Source: Hespellia sp. (GTDB lineage: Bacteria; Bacillota; Clostridia; Lachnospirales; Lachnospiraceae). From it: DNA of 64,000 nucleotides. Shown in pieces: positions 8,205 through 17,780 of this stretch. The translations under genes and the position numbers were made by a program. The notes below the pieces were generated by a model. It searched no databases and was not told the DNA's origin. It saw nothing but the letters and a program-made list of their open reading frames with translations. Every line of letters starts with the position of its first letter. Position 1 is the first letter of the stretch. The stretch is from contig JAQUVD010000012.1 of NCBI GenBank assembly GCA_028693555.1, positions 19,382-83,381 of the forward strand. Reading direction: 5' to 3'.

Positions 8205-9794
8205 ATGAACACAGCAGAGGGTATTAGATCAGGACAGACTGTTCTGGGGATTGAATTTGGCTCGACACGAATCAAAGCAGTGTTAATTGATGCGGATAAC
8301 AAGCCGATTGCATCGGGTGACCACGAATGGGAGAATCGCTTAGAGGAAGGAATCTGGACGTATGACCTGAAAGATGTATGGGTAGGAATTCAGGACTGCT
8401 ATGTGAAGATGACAGCAGATGTAAAAGAGAAATATGATGTGAAACTGGAGACGATTGGTGCCATTGGAATCAGCGCAATGATGCATGGATATCTGCCATT
8501 TGATAAGAATAATGAGCAGTTGGCAGGCTTTCGTACTTGGAGAAACACGATTACACAGGAAGCGTCGGAAGAATTGACGAAGGTATTTGGTTATCATATT
8601 CCGCAGAGATGGAGCATCGCACATCTGTATCAGGCTATTTTAAATGGTGAGGATCATGTGAAAGACGTTGCATTTATCACAACATTAGCAGGATATGTAC
8701 ACTGGAAGCTGACGGGCAGGAAGGTGCTTGGATCAGACGATGCTTCGGGCATGTTTCCAATTGACATCCAGACGAAGGACTTTAACGAGGACATGATTGA
8801 GAAGTTCGATCAGCGGATTGCAGAAAAGCATTTCCCATGGAAATTGCGCGAGATACTGCCAAAGACGTTGGTGGCAGGAGAAGATGCCGGTGCGTTGACA
8901 GAAGAAGGTGCAAAACTCTTAGATCCGACCGGAACATTAAAAGCGGGAATTCTGTTCTGTCCACCCGAGGGCGATGCCGGAACAGGTATGGCAGCGACGA
9001 ACAGTGTTAAGGTTCGCACAGGAAATGTATCTGCAGGCACATCGGTATTTGCAATGGTGGTTTTGGAAAAAGAATTGTCAAAGGTATATCCGGAGCTTGA
9101 TCTTGTGACAACACCGGCAGGAGATCTGGTTGCGATGGTACACTGCAATAACTGTACATCGGACCTGAATGCATGGGTCAATATTTTCAAAGAATTTGCA
9201 CAGAGCTTTGGCATGAAGGTTGATATGAACGACCTCTTTGGAACATTATACAATAAGGCACTGGAGGGTGATAAGGATTGCGGCGGACTGCTCTCATACA
9301 ATTTCTTCTCAGGAGAACACATTGTAGAGATGGAGGAAGGAAGACCACTTTTCGTCCGCACACCGGACAGCAGATTCAACCTTGCGAACTTCATGCGGAC
9401 CCAGCTTATGACCTCGCTCGGAACGTTGAAGGTTGGCTATGACCTGCTGAAGAAAGAGGAGAATGTACCGGTAGATAAGATTTACGGACATGGCGGACTC
9501 TTCAAGACTCCGGTTGTCGGACAGAGCGTTCTTGCAGCTGCACTTGACACTCCGGTATCTGTCATGGAGACAGCAGGAGAAGGCGGCGCATGGGGAATTG
9601 CGCTTCTGGCATCTTATATGAAGAATAAGAGAGACGGCGAAGATCTGGCGGAGTTCTTGAACAAACACGTATTTGGCGGAACAGAAGGAACCGAAATCAG
9701 ACCAAATGCAGCAGACGTGGCAGGATTTGATACGTTTATTGAGAGATTTCTTCATGGACTGCCGATTGAGCGAGTAGCGATTGATACATTGTAA
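8205..9794 (+). CDS. Ribulokinase, FGGY family (paralogue 2, in ara operon)
   Basis: 529 residues. FGGY kinase features are [15 protein letters not shown] at the N-terminus, [16 protein letters not shown] around the catalytic aspartate, and [13 protein letters not shown] near the C-terminus. Its place between araA and araD makes L-ribulose the obvious substrate, giving L-ribulose-5-phosphate. It is not of classical AraB type but matches the clostridial non-orthologous ribulokinase (AraK in C. acetobutylicum, from memory). ATG preceded by GGAGGAAAGG. A close paralogue lies in the SDR operon at 1846. Confidence 0.9.
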   Translation: MNTAEGIRSGQTVLGIEFGSTRIKAVLIDADNKPIASGDHEWENRLEEGIWTYDLKDVWVGIQDCYVKMTADVKEKYDVKLETIGAIGISAMMHGYLPFDKNNEQLAGFRTWRNTITQEASEELTKVFGYHIPQRWSIAHLYQAILNGEDHVKDVAFITTLAGYVHWKLTGRKVLGSDDASGMFPIDIQTKDFNEDMIEKFDQRIAEKHFPWKLREILPKTLVAGEDAGALTEEGAKLLDPTGTLKAGILFCPPEGDAGTGMAATNSVKVRTGNVSAGTSVFAMVVLEKELSKVYPELDLVTTPAGDLVAMVHCNNCTSDLNAWVNIFKEFAQSFGMKVDMNDLFGTLYNKALEGDKDCGGLLSYNFFSGEHIVEMEEGRPLFVRTPDSRFNLANFMRTQLMTSLGTLKVGYDLLKKEENVPVDKIYGHGGLFKTPVVGQSVLAAALDTPVSVMETAGEGGAWGIALLASYMKNKRDGEDLAEFLNKHVFGGTEGTEIRPNAADVAGFDTFIERFLHGLPIERVAIDTL

Positions 9795-9841
9795 GATTGG
9801 GGGCAATCGTCCCTCGGTCATATTGGAAAAGGAGATTGGAA

Positions 9842-10537
9842 ATGTTAGAAGCATTAAAACAAGAAGTATATGAAGCAAACATGCAATTACCAAAGCACGG
9901 TCTTGTTACATTTACATGGGGAAATGTCAGTGGAATCGATCGTGAAAAAGGATTGTTCGTAATTAAGCCAAGCGGAGTCGATTATGATAAGCTGACACCG
10001 GAGGATATGGTAGTCGTTGATCTTGAAGGAAACAAGGTGGAGGGAAAATACAATCCATCTTCGGATACAGAAACCCATGTAGTCCTCTATAACCGTTTTC
10101 CGAAAATTGGCGGAATCGTACATACACATTCATCCTGGGCAACAAGCTGGGCGCAGGCAGGAAGAGATATCCCATGTTATGGAACGACACATGCTGATTA
10201 CATTTACGGAGAGGTTCCATGTGTGCGGAATCTGACGAAAGCTGAAATTGATGAAGCATATGAGAAGAATACCGGTGTGCTGATCGCAGACGAATTTGAG
10301 ACACGTAAGAAAGATTACATCGCAGTTCCGGCAGTACTCTGCAAGAACCACGGTCCATTTACCTGGGGCAAGGACGCCAGCGAAGCAGTACACAACGCAG
10401 TAGTACTCGAGGAAGTTGCGAAGATGGCAGCACGTTGTGAGATGGTAAATCCCCAGAATAAACCGGCACCGCAGGAGTTACAGGATAAGCACTATTTCCG
10501 CAAACACGGAGAAAACGCATATTACGGACAGGCATAG
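9842..10537 (+). CDS. araD: L-ribulose-5-phosphate 4-epimerase
   Basis: 231 residues, the standard length. It is a class II aldolase fold that interconverts L-ribulose-5-P and D-xylulose-5-P by retro-aldol chemistry with zinc. Zinc and catalytic residues are visible: Asp75 (SSDTETH), His94 and His96 ([11 protein letters not shown]), and His170 ([10 protein letters not shown]). These correspond to E. coli positions 76, 95, 97 and 171. The ATG follows AAGGAGATTGGAA. It ends the arabinose operon just before a repeat element and a terminator. Confidence 0.97.
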   Translation: MLEALKQEVYEANMQLPKHGLVTFTWGNVSGIDREKGLFVIKPSGVDYDKLTPEDMVVVDLEGNKVEGKYNPSSDTETHVVLYNRFPKIGGIVHTHSSWATSWAQAGRDIPCYGTTHADYIYGEVPCVRNLTKAEIDEAYEKNTGVLIADEFETRKKDYIAVPAVLCKNHGPFTWGKDASEAVHNAVVLEEVAKMAARCEMVNPQNKPAPQELQDKHYFRKHGENAYYGQA

Positions 10538-10540
10538 AGC

Positions 10541-10713
10541 ACTTAGCGAGGTACTTCACGAGCTTAGTGCGAATGCCGTTCTTCGGAACTTGTGCTTCTT
10601 GAACTACTAATGTTCAAGAAGATGACGAGGTCTTTTCGAGTCTAGTCTCGAAGAACTACCAAGGAACTTAGCGAGGTACTTCACGAGCTTAGTGCGAATG
10701 CCGTTCTTCGGAA
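10541..10713 (+). repeat. Two exact 48-bp direct repeats flanking hairpins
   Basis: Bases 10541-10588 and 10666-10713 are identical over 48 bp. Each begins ACTTAGCGAGGTACTTCACG and ends CCGTTCTTCGGAA. The end of each copy can fold around a C(UUCG)G tetraloop (GTTC-TTCG-GAAC in copy 1, only three pairs in copy 2). Between them are two more hairpins: CTTCTTGAAC / GTTCAAGAAG and TTCGAG / CTCGAA. No ORF is evident. It accounts for most of the gap between araD and the response regulator. Either a structured 3' untranslated element or a small dispersed repeat. Confidence 0.75.
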
Positions 10714-10726
10714 ATGGAAATTTGAT

Positions 10727-10761
10727 ACAACTCTGTCAACTTTATTGGCAGAGTTGTTTTT
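10727..10761 (+). terminator. Intrinsic terminator of the ara operon
   Basis: ACAACTCTG pairs with CAGAGTTGT (9 bp) across a 13-base loop, followed by a T run. Confidence 0.75.
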
Positions 10762-10809
10762 ATAAGTTAGAACGTAGGGAATGAAAAGCGGAAAATGTGG
10801 GGGATTACA

Positions 10810-12444
10810 GTGGAGAAGTTAAAAGTATTTTTGGTAGAAGATGAATACGTAGTCCGGGAAGGAATCAAGAACAGTATTGACTGGGAACTTGCCGGTTATG
10901 ACTTTTGTGGGGAAACCAGTGATGGTGAACTGGCATATTCCATGATCCAGCAATTAAAGCCGGACATTGTCATTACGGATATTAAAATGCCGTTTATGGA
11001 TGGGCTGACTTTAAGCAAGCTTTTGAAAAAAGATATGCCGTGGATAGAAATTATGATTCTGACGGGATATGCGGAGTTCGATTACGCAAAAGAGGCCATT
11101 CGCATCGGCGTGGCAGAATACCTGACAAAACCAATTAACAGTGAAGAACTGTTAAAGGAAATTGGAAGGCTGGCAGATAAGATAGAAGAAAAAAGAAAAG
11201 AACGTGAGCTGCGGGAAACCTATCAGCGTGAAATGCAGGAAAATAGTCTGCGGGAAAGAAAAGAATTTTTTCAACAATTAGTTGCGGGAGAAAAAACGCC
11301 GGCAGAATTATTTGAGGTGGCGAATAGACTTCAGCTTGATATATCTGCAATCTGGTACAGTGTCGTGCTTTTACAGGTACATTTCCAAAACCGGGACCAC
11401 AGCGAATATTCTAATACATTGATTGCAATGGAAGAGAAAATTGTGGAATATGTAAATCGAAACCAGATCTTACTGTTTGATCGTAATTTAGAAGGTGTTG
11501 CATGTGTATTCAAGGCGGACACTACCGAGATAATGGAGACGATGCAAAGTGACTTCATAGAAATGGTCCAACAGATTGTCAGCGAAAAAGAAAGAATGGA
11601 CTATTTTGTCGGAGTCGGAGAACCTGTGGAGCGCCTGCGGGAACTGCGGTATTCCTTTGAATCTGCAAATCATGCATTTGCACATCGCTATCTGGTGGAT
11701 GGCAGTCTGGTCTTATACGGAAAAGACATCCATAAGCAGAGAAATCAGGAAAAGGACGAGTTTCATCTGGAAAGTGTCAGCCCAAAACAGATGAATAAAA
11801 AGAAGATGCAGGAATTTCTGAAGGTGGGGCACCGGGATGAGAGTCCTTATTTTGTGGAAGAATTTTTTCAGGCATTTGATACAAATGCAATGGAGTCCAA
11901 TGTGTTTCGCCAGTACATTACAATGGATACCTATTTTGGAATTGCAGAATTTGTAGAAGGGTTAGGCTATGATAAGAGCGAGATTCCGGCTCCGGATCTG
12001 GCAGAGGATGTCTGGAAGAGCAAGGCCAGTGCAATCTCATACGTGAAGAATATGATTGAAAAAGCGTTGGAATTAAGGGAGAGAGCGGCAAGCAACCAGT
12101 ATGATATTCTCGTTGAAAAGGTGAAAAGCTACATTGAAGAGAACTATGCGGATGAGGATTTGACGCAGAATGTTGTAGCGGCCTATGTGAATTATTCACC
12201 CAATCATCTGAGTACCATTTTCAGTCAGGAGACAGGACAGACCTTTTCTAAATACTTAACAGATTTTCGCATGAACAAAGCAAAAGAGCTGCTCCGCTGT
12301 ACGGCAAAACGAAGCAGTGAAATCAGTAAAGAGGTCGGTTATAAGGATTCCCATTATTTTTCGTTTTTATTTAAGAAAACACAGGATATGACACCGACGC
12401 AGTATCGCTTAGACGGAAAAACGGATGGAGAAGAAATAGAATGA
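10810..12444 (+). CDS. YesN-type response regulator (REC + AraC HTH)
   Basis: About 544 residues. The N-terminal receiver has the acidic pair EDE, phosphoacceptor Asp57 (VITDIKMPFMDG), and the conserved lysine in YLTKPI. A long middle region of roughly residues 140-430 follows, then a C-terminal AraC double HTH (YADEDLTQNVVAAYVNYSPNHL, EISKEVGYKDSHYFSFLFKK). I favour the GTG at 10810 because GGGGG lies six bases upstream; an in-frame ATG at 10795 has weaker support. It overlaps the kinase gene by 4 bp. The pair most likely activates the ABC importer that starts at 14061. Confidence 0.88.
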   Translation: MEKLKVFLVEDEYVVREGIKNSIDWELAGYDFCGETSDGELAYSMIQQLKPDIVITDIKMPFMDGLTLSKLLKKDMPWIEIMILTGYAEFDYAKEAIRIGVAEYLTKPINSEELLKEIGRLADKIEEKRKERELRETYQREMQENSLRERKEFFQQLVAGEKTPAELFEVANRLQLDISAIWYSVVLLQVHFQNRDHSEYSNTLIAMEEKIVEYVNRNQILLFDRNLEGVACVFKADTTEIMETMQSDFIEMVQQIVSEKERMDYFVGVGEPVERLRELRYSFESANHAFAHRYLVDGSLVLYGKDIHKQRNQEKDEFHLESVSPKQMNKKKMQEFLKVGHRDESPYFVEEFFQAFDTNAMESNVFRQYITMDTYFGIAEFVEGLGYDKSEIPAPDLAEDVWKSKASAISYVKNMIEKALELRERAASNQYDILVEKVKSYIEENYADEDLTQNVVAAYVNYSPNHLSTIFSQETGQTFSKYLTDFRMNKAKELLRCTAKRSSEISKEVGYKDSHYFSFLFKKTQDMTPTQYRLDGKTDGEEIE

Positions 12445-13886
12445 AAAAAGCAATTCGAAAGGTCTATGACAATTTAACGCTTGCGGCGAAGATCAGGCTT
12501 TCGTATCTGTTTATTCTGATTCCGTTTGGAATACTGCTGTTGTTTGCCTCTTACAACTTGTGGGAAAGCAATAAGCAGTATGACGATATGATTCAGTCGG
12601 CAGTGGTTGCAAGTGATTTCAGTCTGGATTTCAAAAAGGATTTCGACTACGAAACCTATCTGCTGATTGTAGAGAGTAAGCCTGCGGAGCAATCGGAACT
12701 GGATCATCTGCTCAATGATGCGAACCGTATTGTAACACGTCTGGAAAAATTGACAAATACGGATTTAAATGAGACAGAATTAAGCAGTGTGAAGAAGTAT
12801 CTGATTAATTTGGAAAGCTACAAGCTTCGTATTATCGCAAATTTGAAGGAGGGTGATAAATACGAAGAGAATATGGAAATCTGGGAAAATGATGTGCAGG
12901 TCGTGACAGAACTGTTGCAGGACAGCATGTATCATTATCAGTACTACGAGATTGTCGATCTTCAGAAAACGAGTGAGGTCTATCAGGAAACTTATTTGAA
13001 GATGATACAAGTGATTATTACAATCGCAGTGATTATTGGGATTTTGGTTTTCTTCTTATCCTATTACATTCCACTTAGCATTACACGTCCGATTTTAAAA
13101 CTGAGTAAGGTGACCGAGCAGGTTGCCAAAGGAGACCTTACGGTGCGTTCAGATATTAAAAGTGGTGTCGAGGTGTTGGTTTTGAGTAATTCGCTCAACA
13201 CCATGGTAGATAAGATCAATGAATTGCTGGAACAGGTGAAGGAAGAGCAGATCCATTTGCGAAAGGCAGAGTTTGAAATCCTGCAGGCGCAGATCAATCC
13301 GCATTTCCTATACAACACACTGGATACGATTGTATGGCTCGCAGAGGCTGGAGACCAGAAGAAAGTTGTGAGTATGGTCGGAAGTCTGTCGGAGTTCTTC
13401 CGTACCTCGCTGAGCAAGGGAGAGGATATCGTATCAATTAAAAGCGAACTGCTGCATGTCAGAAGTTATCTGGAAATTCAACAGGTGCGTTATCAGGATA
13501 TTCTGCAGTACGAATTACAGGTTCCAGAAAATTTAGAACCCTACAGGATTCCGAAAATTTCGATTCAGCCGATTGTTGAAAATGCATTGTATCATGGGAT
13601 CAAGAATAAGCGAGGGGTCGGGAAGATTACAATTGGCGGCGCGATGAAAGCAGATTATCTGCTTCTCTGGGTGAAGGATGATGGAATCGGATTTACACAG
13701 GAGCGTCTTTCACAGATCCGTGCGAGAATTCATGACAGAAAGGCAACCGGAAAAGAGAATTATGGACTTTATAATGTAAATGAGAGAATTCGATTAAACT
13801 TTGGTGAAGCGTATGGGGTCAGTATCGAAAGTGTCTATACGGAATATACAATTGTTAGCGTGAAGCTTCCATATCTAAGGGCGTAA
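12441..13886 (+). CDS. LytS/YesM-type sensor histidine kinase
   Basis: 481 residues. Membrane segments lie near 20-40 and 189-210, flanking an extracellular domain of about 145 residues. HAMP covers about 211-262. The His_kinase domain has His288 in LQAQINPHFLYNTLD, and a HATPase region contains IVENALYHGIKNK and VKDDGIGF. It overlaps the response regulator by 4 bp. Its ligand is probably a sugar, perhaps presented by one of the nearby binding proteins. No cytoplasmic PAS or GAF domain is seen. Confidence 0.9.
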   Translation: MKKAIRKVYDNLTLAAKIRLSYLFILIPFGILLLFASYNLWESNKQYDDMIQSAVVASDFSLDFKKDFDYETYLLIVESKPAEQSELDHLLNDANRIVTRLEKLTNTDLNETELSSVKKYLINLESYKLRIIANLKEGDKYEENMEIWENDVQVVTELLQDSMYHYQYYEIVDLQKTSEVYQETYLKMIQVIITIAVIIGILVFFLSYYIPLSITRPILKLSKVTEQVAKGDLTVRSDIKSGVEVLVLSNSLNTMVDKINELLEQVKEEQIHLRKAEFEILQAQINPHFLYNTLDTIVWLAEAGDQKKVVSMVGSLSEFFRTSLSKGEDIVSIKSELLHVRSYLEIQQVRYQDILQYELQVPENLEPYRIPKISIQPIVENALYHGIKNKRGVGKITIGGAMKADYLLLWVKDDGIGFTQERLSQIRARIHDRKATGKENYGLYNVNERIRLNFGEAYGVSIESVYTEYTIVSVKLPYLRA

Positions 13887-14060
13887 GTCGAATCTTAAAA
13901 ATTCAAACCATTGTCAGAGAAAAATATACTCCTCCAAAACCGAGAAGAAAATATTCAACTTTTCCGCAATTTATCTCTATGGAACTGCGTCTCGGAAAGC
14001 AATACAATAAAATCAAGAAAGAACAAGATTTCTTTACAAACATTTTAAGGAGGAGAAAGA

Positions 14061-15056
14061 ATGAAAAAGAAATTATTAGCAGCTTTACTGGTGGGAGCAA
14101 TGGTACTTGGAATGGTGGGATGCGGATCAAAATCATCCGATGCGACGGCAGGATCTGCAGCAGCAAGCACATCAGGAGATTTAATTAAAGTAGGTATCAT
14201 CAACAATGATCCAAATGAATCCGGTTATCGTACCGCAAACGATGCAGATATGAAAGCAATGTTTACGGAAGAGAACGGATACGAAGCATCATTTGCATAC
14301 AGCCTGAAAAATGATGAGCAGATTACAGCAGCTCAGAAATTCATTCAGGATGGTGTAGATTACTTATTACTTTCAGCAGCAGATACAGCGGGATGGGATT
14401 CCGTACTGAAGGATGCACAGGATGCAGGTATCCGCGTAATCTTATTCGACCGTACCATCGATGCAGATGAGAGTCTCTATGAAGCTTCTATTGTATCTGA
14501 TATGGCAAAAGAAGGTGAGACTGCAGTTACCTGGTTAAAGGATCAGGGACTTGATTCTATCAACGTAATCCATATTCAGGGCGTGATGGGATCTGCAGCA
14601 CAGCAGGGACGTACCGGAGCACTGGATGATGCAGCGGCAGCAGGCGACCTTACAATCGTAGATCAGCAGACAGCTGAATGGAATGCAGAGAAAGCACAGC
14701 AGATTGTTCAGTCAGCAATTGACGCAGGAAAAGATTTCAATGTAATCTACGCTGAAAATGATGATATGGCAAAAGGCGCAGTCGCAGCACTTGACAAAGC
14801 AAACATTTCTCACGGTGTTGGAAAAGATGTCGTTGTTATGGGATTTGACTGTAACGCATGGGCATTAGAAGAACTCTTAAATCAGAACTGGAACTATGAT
14901 GGACAGTGCAACCCATTCCAGGCTTCTTACATTGATGAAGTAATCAAGACAATTCAAGATGGTGGAACACCGGAAGAAAAAGTCATTATCATGGAAGAAA
15001 AAGGATTTGATGCTACAACAATTACACAGGATGATGTAGACAAATACGGAATCTAA
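14061..15056 (+). CDS. Sugar ABC transporter substrate-binding lipoprotein (YtfQ-like)
   Basis: 331 residues. Lipoprotein signal with lipobox MVGC (Cys21), then a low-complexity Ser/Ala linker and a type I periplasmic-binding fold (VGIINNDPNESGYRTANDAD, VILFDRTIDADESLYEASIV, YAENDDMAKGAV). The RTAND, FDRTID and ENDDM blocks match the galactofuranose-binding YtfQ branch, which takes furanose forms of galactose and L-arabinose. AAGGAGGAG precedes the ATG. It heads an ABC operon next to araABD, so arabinose in furanose form is a reasonable ligand. Confidence 0.88.
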   Translation: MKKKLLAALLVGAMVLGMVGCGSKSSDATAGSAAASTSGDLIKVGIINNDPNESGYRTANDADMKAMFTEENGYEASFAYSLKNDEQITAAQKFIQDGVDYLLLSAADTAGWDSVLKDAQDAGIRVILFDRTIDADESLYEASIVSDMAKEGETAVTWLKDQGLDSINVIHIQGVMGSAAQQGRTGALDDAAAAGDLTIVDQQTAEWNAEKAQQIVQSAIDAGKDFNVIYAENDDMAKGAVAALDKANISHGVGKDVVVMGFDCNAWALEELLNQNWNYDGQCNPFQASYIDEVIKTIQDGGTPEEKVIIMEEKGFDATTITQDDVDKYGI

Positions 15057-15080
15057 CAGGTAACGATAGAATGAGATGTT

Positions 15081-15137
15081 AAAAAGTGCGCGGCGCAGCG
15101 TAAAAAATGTAGTACGCGGGCGCCGCGCATACTTTTT
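15081..15137 (+). terminator. Strong GC-rich hairpin between binding protein and ATPase genes
   Basis: Bases 15081-15096 pair with 15120-15137 (16 bp plus a 2-base bulge), and the loop can extend the stem further. The 3' arm carries a T run. It resembles a partial terminator or mRNA-stabilising stem that raises binding-protein expression relative to the ATPase and permeases. Confidence 0.7.
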
Positions 15138-15164
15138 ACAAAGCTTTAGGAGGTGAATACTCAG

Positions 15165-16679
15165 GTGAAAGAGAATGCAGTATTAGAAATGAAACATATT
15201 CACAAGAGTTTCCCAGGTGTGAAGGCACTGCAGAATGTGGATTTTACGTTATGTGAAGGGGAAATTCATGCGCTGATGGGAGAAAACGGAGCTGGAAAAT
15301 CTACTCTGATTAAAGTTCTGACTGGAGTATATGGAAAGGATCAGGGAGAGATTTTCTTAAAAGGGAGCGAGAAGGAAGTCTCAATCAAATCGCCACAGGA
15401 TGCACAGAATCTGGGCATTAGTACCGTATATCAGGAGATTACATTATGCCCGAACTTAACGGTTGCTGAAAACATGTTTATTGGAAGAAGTAAAGGGGCA
15501 TCCGTGAACTGGAAAATGATGAACAGGAAAACGGAGGAAATCTTACAATCCCTGGATATTCCGGCAAAGGCAACACAACTGCTCTCAAGCTGTTCGATTG
15601 CGATTCAGCAGATGGTTGCAATTGCACGTGCGGTTGACGAGGACTGTAAAGTCCTGATTCTGGATGAACCGACATCATCACTGGATGATCAGGAAGTTCA
15701 GAAACTATTTGTATTGATGAAAGAGTTAAGAAGTAAAGGTGTAGGAATCATCTTTGTTACACATTTCCTCGAACAGGTATATGAAGTGTGCGATAAAATC
15801 ACCGTACTTAGGGATGGCAAATTAGTCGGAGAATATGAAATCAAAGATCTTCCGCGTGTAAAGCTTGTTGCGAAGATGCTGGGAAAAGATCTGGATGAAA
15901 AAGAAGATATCCGGAGCGGACAGCCAACATTTGATGCACAGGGAGCGGCTCCGGTATTTGAAGCAGAGGGGCTAAAAAGCAATGCGGGAATTCAACCATT
16001 TAACTTCTATATTAACAAGGGTGAGGTAAACGGCTTTACGGGGCTGCTTGGGTCAGGACGAAGTGAGAGTGTGCGCGCAATTTTCGGCGCAGACCATGTC
16101 CTTGGCGGCAAAGTGAAAATGGATGGAAAAGAGGTAAAGATTTCGAAACCACTAGATGCCATGAAAAATGGAATCGCATATCTTCCGGAGGATCGTAAGG
16201 CAGATGGAATTATCGGCGACCTGTCAGTGCGTGAAAATATCATACTGACATCACAGGTACTGAAAGGGTTCTTTCATCCGTATTCGAAGGCGGAATCGGT
16301 CAAGATTGCAGAAGAATATATTGATTTACTTGATATCAAAACCGCTTCAACGGAGACGCCAATCGGATCACTGTCGGGTGGTAACCAGCAGAAGGTAATT
16401 CTTGCACGCTGCCTGCTTGCACATCCGGAATATCTGATTCTGGATGAGCCGACACGCGGGATTGATATTGGAACGAAAATGGATATCCAAAAATTAGTGT
16501 TAAAGCTTGCATCTGAGGGAATGAGTGTCACATTTATCTCTTCCGAGACTGATGAGATGCTAAATACATGCTCCCGCCTGATTGTCATGCGTGACCGCAA
16601 GGTAGTTGGGGAACTTCACGAGAGTGAGCTGTCGCAGGGAAGCATTATGAATGCAATTGCAGGAGGTGAGACAGAATAA
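15165..16679 (+). CDS. Sugar ABC transporter ATP-binding protein (RbsA/MglA/YtfR family)
   Basis: 504 residues with two tandem ABC domains, as usual for CUT2 importers. First Walker A is GENGAGKST (about residues 39-47). Walker B is [13 protein letters not shown]. The second half keeps the LSGGNQQK signature and [11 protein letters not shown] but has a changed Walker A (GLLGSGRSE), typical of the family. I prefer the GTG at 15165, eleven bases after AGGAGG; an alternative GTG at 15153 overlaps that site. It overlaps the first permease by one base. Confidence 0.93.
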   Translation: MKENAVLEMKHIHKSFPGVKALQNVDFTLCEGEIHALMGENGAGKSTLIKVLTGVYGKDQGEIFLKGSEKEVSIKSPQDAQNLGISTVYQEITLCPNLTVAENMFIGRSKGASVNWKMMNRKTEEILQSLDIPAKATQLLSSCSIAIQQMVAIARAVDEDCKVLILDEPTSSLDDQEVQKLFVLMKELRSKGVGIIFVTHFLEQVYEVCDKITVLRDGKLVGEYEIKDLPRVKLVAKMLGKDLDEKEDIRSGQPTFDAQGAAPVFEAEGLKSNAGIQPFNFYINKGEVNGFTGLLGSGRSESVRAIFGADHVLGGKVKMDGKEVKISKPLDAMKNGIAYLPEDRKADGIIGDLSVRENIILTSQVLKGFFHPYSKAESVKIAEEYIDLLDIKTASTETPIGSLSGGNQQKVILARCLLAHPEYLILDEPTRGIDIGTKMDIQKLVLKLASEGMSVTFISSETDEMLNTCSRLIVMRDRKVVGELHESELSQGSIMNAIAGGETE

Positions 16680-17779
16680 TGGGTAAAACAATCGCAAAAA
16701 AATCAGACCATGTAAACGCCTTAAAAAGTCTGATTGGTAACCAGATCTTTATTCCAATTGCGGCATTGCTGCTGCTGGTCATATTTCATTTAATTATGGA
16801 CCCGTCTTTCTTTGCCATTAAGATGGGAACGAACAGTGCAGGAAATGCAGTTCTGTCAGGATACCTGATCACAATTCTGGATTCCGGATCAGAGCTTGCA
16901 ATTCTGGCAATTGGAATGACGCTTGTAACGGCAGCTTCTGGCGGACAGGACATCAGTGTTGGCGCAACCATCGCCATTGCAGGAAGTGTCATATTACGCG
17001 TATTATGTGGAACGAATTCCCGACCGGATTCACTGCAGGCACCGATTATTGTTGCATTTTTAGTTGCATGTGTCGCGGGTATGCTATGCGGTGCATTCAA
17101 TGGTATTTTAGTTGCAAAGTTCAAGATTCAGCCGATGGTTGCAACGCTGATCTTATTCACAGCGGGACGTTCCATTGCAGCATGGATCAACAACAACGAA
17201 CTTCCTGTTATCAGCGACAAAACATTTACATACTTTGGCGAATACATTCCGGGAATTCCGATTCCAACCCCATTCTTTATTGCAATGGCCTGTGTTCTCG
17301 TCATTGCGCTGGTTCTGAAATTTACGAATCTCAGGCTCTACATACAGTCAGTCGGCATTAACGAAGGGGCATCAAAATTAAATGGTTTGAATCCGGCATT
17401 CGTGAAATTCCTAAGCTTCGTGATTCTTGGACTTTGTGTTGCCGTTGCAGGTCTTATCAAGGTAAGTCGTATATCAACGATTAACTATTCCGTTATCGCA
17501 AAGGACATCGAGATGGATGCAATCCTCGCAGTTGCCCTTGGTGGAAATGCATTAGGTGGTGGTAAGTTTAACATGACGGCATCCATCCTTGGTGCGTATG
17601 TAATTCAGTGCCTGACCACAACACTTTACAAATTCAACGTGCAGTCCGATGCGCTTCCAGCATATAAGGCAGTCGTTGTAATTGCGCTGGTAGTATTCAG
17701 TGCACCAATGGTAAAAGAAAAGGCTGCAGAACTTGGAAAGAAAATAAAGAAAAATAAAAAAGCAGGGGAGGTTGCATAA
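16679..17779 (+). CDS. Sugar ABC transporter permease (YtfT-like)
   Basis: 366 residues, mostly hydrophobic, with the BPD_transp_2 pattern of CUT2 permeases. The motifs GMTLVTAASGGQDISVGATI and DAILAVALGGNALGGGKFN match the loop contacting the ATPase. The C-terminus is a lysine-rich cytoplasmic tail. The start codon overlaps the ATPase stop codon. It pairs with the next permease to form a heterodimeric channel, as in YtfT/YjfF. Confidence 0.92.
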   Translation: MGKTIAKKSDHVNALKSLIGNQIFIPIAALLLLVIFHLIMDPSFFAIKMGTNSAGNAVLSGYLITILDSGSELAILAIGMTLVTAASGGQDISVGATIAIAGSVILRVLCGTNSRPDSLQAPIIVAFLVACVAGMLCGAFNGILVAKFKIQPMVATLILFTAGRSIAAWINNNELPVISDKTFTYFGEYIPGIPIPTPFFIAMACVLVIALVLKFTNLRLYIQSVGINEGASKLNGLNPAFVKFLSFVILGLCVAVAGLIKVSRISTINYSVIAKDIEMDAILAVALGGNALGGGKFNMTASILGAYVIQCLTTTLYKFNVQSDALPAYKAVVVIALVVFSAPMVKEKAAELGKKIKKNKKAGEVA

Positions 17780-17780
17780 T

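Noticed and set aside
8810..9893. Two 194-codon minus-strand frames opposite the ribulokinase
   Set aside because: Shadow of the coding strand; no family resemblance.
10541..10713. CRISPR or IS element
   Set aside because: Only two repeats, no transposase, no terminal inverted repeats or target duplications visible.
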